Origin: Nitrososphaeria archaeon
GTDB lineage: Archaea; Thermoproteota; Nitrososphaeria; Geothermarchaeales; JDFR-13
NCBI GenBank assembly: GCA_027078545.1
Contig: JALWXN010000004.1
Span: 392,737 to 456,736 of the forward strand
Reading direction: 5' to 3'
DNA: 64,000 nt
Below the pieces are notes generated by a model, which saw only the letters and a list, made by a program, of their open reading frames with translations, searched no databases and was not told where the DNA came from. Positions 60,401 through 64,000 of this stretch are shown piece by piece; within the stretch, counting starts at the first letter, position 1; every line of letters starts with the position of its first letter. The translations under genes were made by a program, and so were the position numbers.

Positions 60401-61339
60401 ATGCTGAGGGTAGGTGTACATACCTCGATATCGGGTGGTATTGATAAGAGTGTCGACCGTGCCTATGAGCTTGGATGCACAGCTTTCCAGATCTTCACCA
60501 GGAATCCACGTGGATGGAAGGGTGCCCAGCTGAGGCCTGAGGAGGTCGCCCTCTACAGGGCTAAGGTTGAGAGGTATGGCTTCCTAGGATATAACGTGGC
60601 CCACATGCCCTACCTACCAAACCTCTCCTCACCTGACGAGGGGATCTACAGTAGGAGCCTAGACGTGCTGATAGAGGAGGTTAGGCGGTGTGGGGAGCTG
60701 GGTATACCATACCTAGTCATCCACCTTGGTAGCCATATGGGGAAGGGGTTTGAGAAGGGTCTGGAGAAGCTTGTAGCCGCTGTCGAGACCGGGGTTACTA
60801 AGGTTCGCAACAGGGTGATGATCCTCCTGGAGAACATGGCTGGACAGAGGAATAACATGGGGAGCCTATTCGAGGATCTAGGCAGGCTCTACGAGAGGGT
60901 CTCCCACCTAGGAGACAGGGTAGGGATATGCTTCGACACTGCCCACGCGTTCTCCGCGGGCTATGACCTATCAACCCCGGAGGGTGTGGATAAGGCTTTT
61001 GAGGAGTTCGACTCCCTAGTGGGTTGGAAGAATGTCTATGTGATACATCTCAACGATAGTAAGCATCCCGTTGGGAGTGGGAGGGATCATCATGAGCATA
61101 TAGGGCTGGGATACATTGGTGAGGAGGGATTCAGGGCTATCCTCTCGAAGCCCTATATAAGGTCGAAGCCCCTCATCCTCGAGACGCCTGTCGACGAGGT
61201 TAGGGGTGATGTGGGTAATATAGCTACTGTCTGGAGACTGGCTGGTGAGGAGCCTCCAAGGGAGATTATCGAGAGATGGGTTAAGTATACTGAGAAGGAT
61301 GTGGTCGATAGAAAAATAGTGGAGGAGTGGATCAGATAG
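60401..61339 (+). CDS. nfo: Endonuclease IV (AP endonuclease)
   Basis: 312 aa from ATG 60401 after GGGTGGG (GTG 60392 possible). VGVHTSISGGIDKSVDRAYE, FQIFTRNPRGWK, NVAHMPYLPNLSS, VIHLGSHMG, ILLENMAGQ, CFDTAHAFSAGYD, VIHLNDSK and DHHEHIGLGYIG hold the nine ligands of the trinuclear zinc site. Cuts DNA at abasic sites, frequent at high temperature. Abuts the convergent ferredoxin gene. Confidence 0.95.
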   Translation: MLRVGVHTSISGGIDKSVDRAYELGCTAFQIFTRNPRGWKGAQLRPEEVALYRAKVERYGFLGYNVAHMPYLPNLSSPDEGIYSRSLDVLIEEVRRCGELGIPYLVIHLGSHMGKGFEKGLEKLVAAVETGVTKVRNRVMILLENMAGQRNNMGSLFEDLGRLYERVSHLGDRVGICFDTAHAFSAGYDLSTPEGVDKAFEEFDSLVGWKNVYVIHLNDSKHPVGSGRDHHEHIGLGYIGEEGFRAILSKPYIRSKPLILETPVDEVRGDVGNIATVWRLAGEEPPREIIERWVKYTEKDVVDRKIVEEWIR

Positions 61340-61672
<333 letters not shown>

Positions 61673-61688
61673 CTAGTTTCGCCCATAG

Positions 61689-61700
61689 GTTATATAAATA
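61689..61700 (-). promoter_or_regulatory. TATA box of the ferredoxin gene
   Basis: TATTTATATAAC on the minus strand, centred about 40 bp before TTG 61654; start predicted near 61668. Confidence 0.6.
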
Positions 61701-61744
61701 ACTCTCTATATGGCTCTGGCCGTATGTAGTGTCCTATCCCTGGG

Positions 61745-62194
61745 CTATGGCACTACTTCGGGGGTTATGAACCACTCTATCCTCCATCCCCCCTCACTCT
61801 TCACCATCTTGGCTACCCCGGAGTATCTGAACCTGATTGGTGGCTCCTCCGTGCCGAGTAGGGCGGCGACAAGTCTTTCTAGGAAGGGGAGGTGGCCAAC
61901 GATCATTAATGACCCCTCCTCCCTGTTCAGCCTCTCTGCCCAGGGCTTGGGGTCGTCCCTGGGGTTTAGCCCCTCGGCCTTCTCAACAGGTGATTCTAGA
62001 TATTTAGCTAGTATCTCTGCGGTCTCCCTCGCCCTGGTCTTCCCACTATGGAGTATCTTCCCCGGCTTGGCTCCTATGGAGTAGAGGTATCTAGCGATCC
62101 TCTCTGTCTCCATCCTCCCCCTGTCGGTGAGCCTCCTCTCCGGGTCTAGGTCCTCTGGGTATGCCTCTCCATGCTGGACTAGGTATAGCTCCAT
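61745..62194 (-). CDS. SixA-like histidine phosphatase
   Basis: 149 aa from ATG 62194 (GTG 62197 adjoining). YLVQHGEAYPE (RHG-type with Gln for Arg before the catalytic His), RRLTDRG, HSGKTRARETAEIL and MIVGHLPFLERL match SixA-type phosphohistidine phosphatases. Target unknown. Starts on the stop codon of the HAD gene. Confidence 0.87.
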   Translation of the reverse strand: MELYLVQHGEAYPEDLDPERRLTDRGRMETERIARYLYSIGAKPGKILHSGKTRARETAEILAKYLESPVEKAEGLNPRDDPKPWAERLNREEGSLMIVGHLPFLERLVAALLGTEEPPIRFRYSGVAKMVKSEGGWRIEWFITPEVVP

Positions 62195-62697
62195 CACTCC
62201 TCACCCAGTATATTACTGATCTTCTCCACGGCCTCTTCAAAGTTTCTGATGTCTCTCCCATACATTAGGAAGTTTACCTCGCCAATCCTCCTCCTGATCT
62301 CCTCTATGTGGATATCCCTATCGTCTATGTATATGATCCTCTCTGGGGTTATCTCTACGCCCTGTCTCCCGAGGGTTTGGAGTAGCTTCTCGAGCATCAG
62401 GTCTTTACGCGGGGTGTCCTCGGCGGTTATGTAGTGGAATAGCCTGTCTATCCCGAAGGCTCTTAGAACCTCTACTGCCCTCTCTAGCCTGTTCCAGGAT
62501 AGTGTGCTTGTGATGGCGCCTCTCCCTAGGGCCCACTCGACTAGGCGTACCATGTCCTGGTTAAGCCTTATCTCGACGCCATCTGCATCGACCACTATGC
62601 CTGGGCCTGTCCTCCTGAAGGGTGGTCTCAGGCTTGATATGTCGTGGTGGTCCCACATAGTCCTGTCGAGATCCATTAGGAGTAGCCATCTCCTCAT
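62194..62697 (-). CDS. HAD-superfamily phosphatase, MDP-1-like
   Basis: 167 aa. LLLMDLDRTMWDHHDI contains the DxDxT catalytic motif; TSTLSWNRLERAVEVLRAF supplies the Ser/Thr motif, DTPRKDLMLEKL the Lys, and IIYIDDRDIHIEEIR the acidic pair. It resembles magnesium-dependent phosphatase-1. Between an ABC-2 permease and SixA-like gene with 3-4 bp overlaps, so co-transcribed. Confidence 0.85.
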   Translation of the reverse strand: MRRWLLLMDLDRTMWDHHDISSLRPPFRRTGPGIVVDADGVEIRLNQDMVRLVEWALGRGAITSTLSWNRLERAVEVLRAFGIDRLFHYITAEDTPRKDLMLEKLLQTLGRQGVEITPERIIYIDDRDIHIEEIRRRIGEVNFLMYGRDIRNFEEAVEKISNILGEE

Positions 62698-63437
62698 TCC
62701 CTTATCCTCCTATAGTAGAGTATGCTGCTTACTAGTAGGAATACTGTGGAGAATATGGTTAGGCTCACTATCTTCATGGGGTCTAGTACGCCCTGCTGGA
62801 GCACCTCCCTCATGAGGTCTGCACCGTGGCTGACGGGGTTGTAGAGGGCTAGTAGGTATATGGGTGTAGGGAGGTTTTTCAGGACGTCTATGGGGTAGAA
62901 GACGGTGCTGCTGAACATTAGTACGAAGTACATCAGCCCCCTTATCGATATATATGCGTCGAAGTTCCTCACAACTGTTGCTAGGAATATTGCCAGTGCG
63001 CTTATCCCCATCCCGAGCATGAATAGGACTGGTGGTATGTAGATGAGGAGCTCCGGCCTGGGCGTCGGGCTAAGGGCTATGGCTAGGCCTAGCATGGGGG
63101 CTGCGTAGATGAGGCCTCTTATCCCCCCAGCCAGGGGCCTCCCAATTATGATCTCCCACTCCTTGACTGGTAGGCTTAGTAGGTAGTGGTGGAGCATTCT
63201 CCTGATCTCCGCGGAGACCTCCCTGCCTATGGTGAATGCTGAGGCGAATAGGGCTAGTATGGCTATCCCTGGTAGGACGAACTTGAAGTACTCGAGCCTC
63301 GTGACCATCCGGGAGAATACTATTGCGAGTATGAATAGGTCGGCTAGGTTCATGCTTATGAGGCCGGCCATCCACCAGCGGTACTTGAAGAAGTTCCTCA
63401 CGTCCCTCTCGACTATTAGGTGGAGCTTCGTGTTCAT
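62694..63437 (-). CDS. ABC-2 type permease, second of a pair
   Basis: 247 aa from ATG 63437 (the frame extends further but overlaps the upstream permease gene). Six helices; HLIVERDVRNFFKYRWWMAG at the N-terminus, REVSAEIRRMLHHYLLSLPV in the first cytoplasmic loop and FSSTVFYPIDVLKNLPTPIY late, all ABC-2 markers. It overlaps the preceding permease by 4 bp; the ATPase is expected just beyond the window. Confidence 0.87.
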   Translation of the reverse strand: MNTKLHLIVERDVRNFFKYRWWMAGLISMNLADLFILAIVFSRMVTRLEYFKFVLPGIAILALFASAFTIGREVSAEIRRMLHHYLLSLPVKEWEIIIGRPLAGGIRGLIYAAPMLGLAIALSPTPRPELLIYIPPVLFMLGMGISALAIFLATVVRNFDAYISIRGLMYFVLMFSSTVFYPIDVLKNLPTPIYLLALYNPVSHGADLMREVLQQGVLDPMKIVSLTIFSTVFLLVSSILYYRRIRE

Positions 63438-64000
63438 GATGTCCAGCCCCCACCCTCCATCCTCTTCTCGTAGAGGTATATCCCTATGCTGGTCATGGAG
63501 ACCATGAAGGCTAGGAGCATGACCATGGAGAAGGTTGGGTCTCCCTCGTATGGTAGGCCGAGTGCCCATCTAAACACTTCTGATGCGTGGGTCAACGGGT
63601 TTACCGCGGCTGCTGCTGAGTAGGCCTCGGGCATGAATTCGCGGGGGTAGAACACTGTGCTGAGCCGTATGACGAAGGCGTCTAGCGCTCCTAGGAGTAT
63701 GTCTGTCTTCGCCCCGCTCTTCAGTAGGCTGACTATGGTTATGGCTAGGCCTGCCACTCCGAAGGATAGTAGTGCCAATCCTGCTACTGCGCTTATCAAT
63801 GTATAGGGGTTCCTCACCCCTACGTAGAGGAGGGTTATGACTAGTGGGGGTGCAGTTGCTGCTAGGCTCCTCAGCCCCCCTCCTATAGCTCTCCCGATTA
63901 TCAGTATGTTCCTATTTATGGGGAGGCTTAGTAGGTAGTCCACCACGCCGTGCTCGGCCTCCTCTGATATGTCTACCGCCACGAACATCGCTGCTGAGTA
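63434..64000 (-). CDS. ABC-2 type permease, 5' end outside the window
   Basis: Frame open to base 64000 (reading YSAAMFVAVDISEEAEHG), so the N-terminal part is missing. Homologous in layout to the next gene: EEAEHGVVDYLLSLPINRNILIIGRAIGG loop, here recognisable by DYLLSLPINRN, and STVFYPREFMPEAYSAAAAVNPLTHASE. Together they likely form a heterodimeric ABC exporter. Substrate unknown. Confidence 0.85.
   Translation of the reverse strand, partial: YSAAMFVAVDISEEAEHGVVDYLLSLPINRNILIIGRAIGGGLRSLAATAPPLVITLLYVGVRNPYTLISAVAGLALLSFGVAGLAITIVSLLKSGAKTDILLGALDAFVIRLSTVFYPREFMPEAYSAAAAVNPLTHASEVFRWALGLPYEGDPTFSMVMLLAFMVSMTSIGIYLYEKRMEGGGWTS

Overview
The window looks like the chromosome of a hyperthermophilic archaeon of the Thermoproteota (Crenarchaeota), probably of Desulfurococcales type; the genus cannot be read from the sequence. 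The evidence is a thermosome, archaeal Trm5, aIF1, Hjc and PolB genes, TATA/BRE promoters with short leaders, tRNA genes carrying tiny introns, a double-thioredoxin protein disulfide oxidoreductase, a tungsten-type aldehyde ferredoxin oxidoreductase, a Zn-containing 7Fe ferredoxin, and heavy use of AGG (Arg) and ATA (Ile) codons. Genes are packed tightly, many with 1-14 bp overlaps.

Layout. 1-4.6 kb: membrane protein, COG3199 kinase-like protein, tRNA-Gln with two predicted introns, radical SAM lyase-like protein, 2-hydroxyacid dehydrogenase. 4.7-8.5 kb: a UPF0282 metallo-hydrolase followed by a compact SMC-like ATPase, a ScpA-like kleisin and a winged-helix (possible KITE) protein, read here as a small SMC complex. 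8.5-18 kb: Lhr-type helicase, DUF211, VIT1/CCC1 family, glutamate dehydrogenase, TrmB regulator, phosphoglycerate kinase, zinc proteins, CPBP protease, aIF1. 18-25 kb: Trm5, disulfide oxidoreductase, then PolB, a DHH-family protein and DNA ligase in one operon. The PolB polymerase motifs are intact but its proofreading site is degenerate. 24.9-25.45 kb: a GC-rich non-coding region built as a roughly 490-nt foldback just downstream of a TATA-like box. 25.4-28.6 kb: a putative helical-barrel protein, TyrRS, SurE.

28.6-32.2 kb is the most unusual part: an AT-rich island with a five-gene operon. It encodes a 39-residue peptide with a CxCxCxC core, an ABC ATPase, an ABC-2 permease, a radical SAM/SPASM enzyme and a PqqD-like peptide-recognition protein. 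This is the architecture of a RiPP (ribosomally made, post-translationally modified peptide) system, probably acquired by transfer.

32.3-44 kb: geranylgeranyl reductase family protein, phosphodiesterase, tRNA-Thr with a 12-nt predicted intron, Hjc, JAMM protein, GlyRS, DUF99, M50 protease, acetyltransferase, LysE-type exporter, a glycosyltransferase without a standard start codon, LSm protein and thermosome. 44-56 kb: TatA, a SPOUT methyltransferase, then a 13-gene complex I-like operon (A,B,C,D,H,I,J1,J2,K,L,M,N) headed by an FrhB/FpoF-like iron-sulfur subunit in place of NuoEFG. 56-64 kb: two MoaD/ThiS-like proteins convergent with a tungsten aldehyde oxidoreductase, PAC2 protein, endonuclease IV, ferredoxin, SixA-like and HAD phosphatases, and a pair of ABC-2 permeases, the second cut by the window end.
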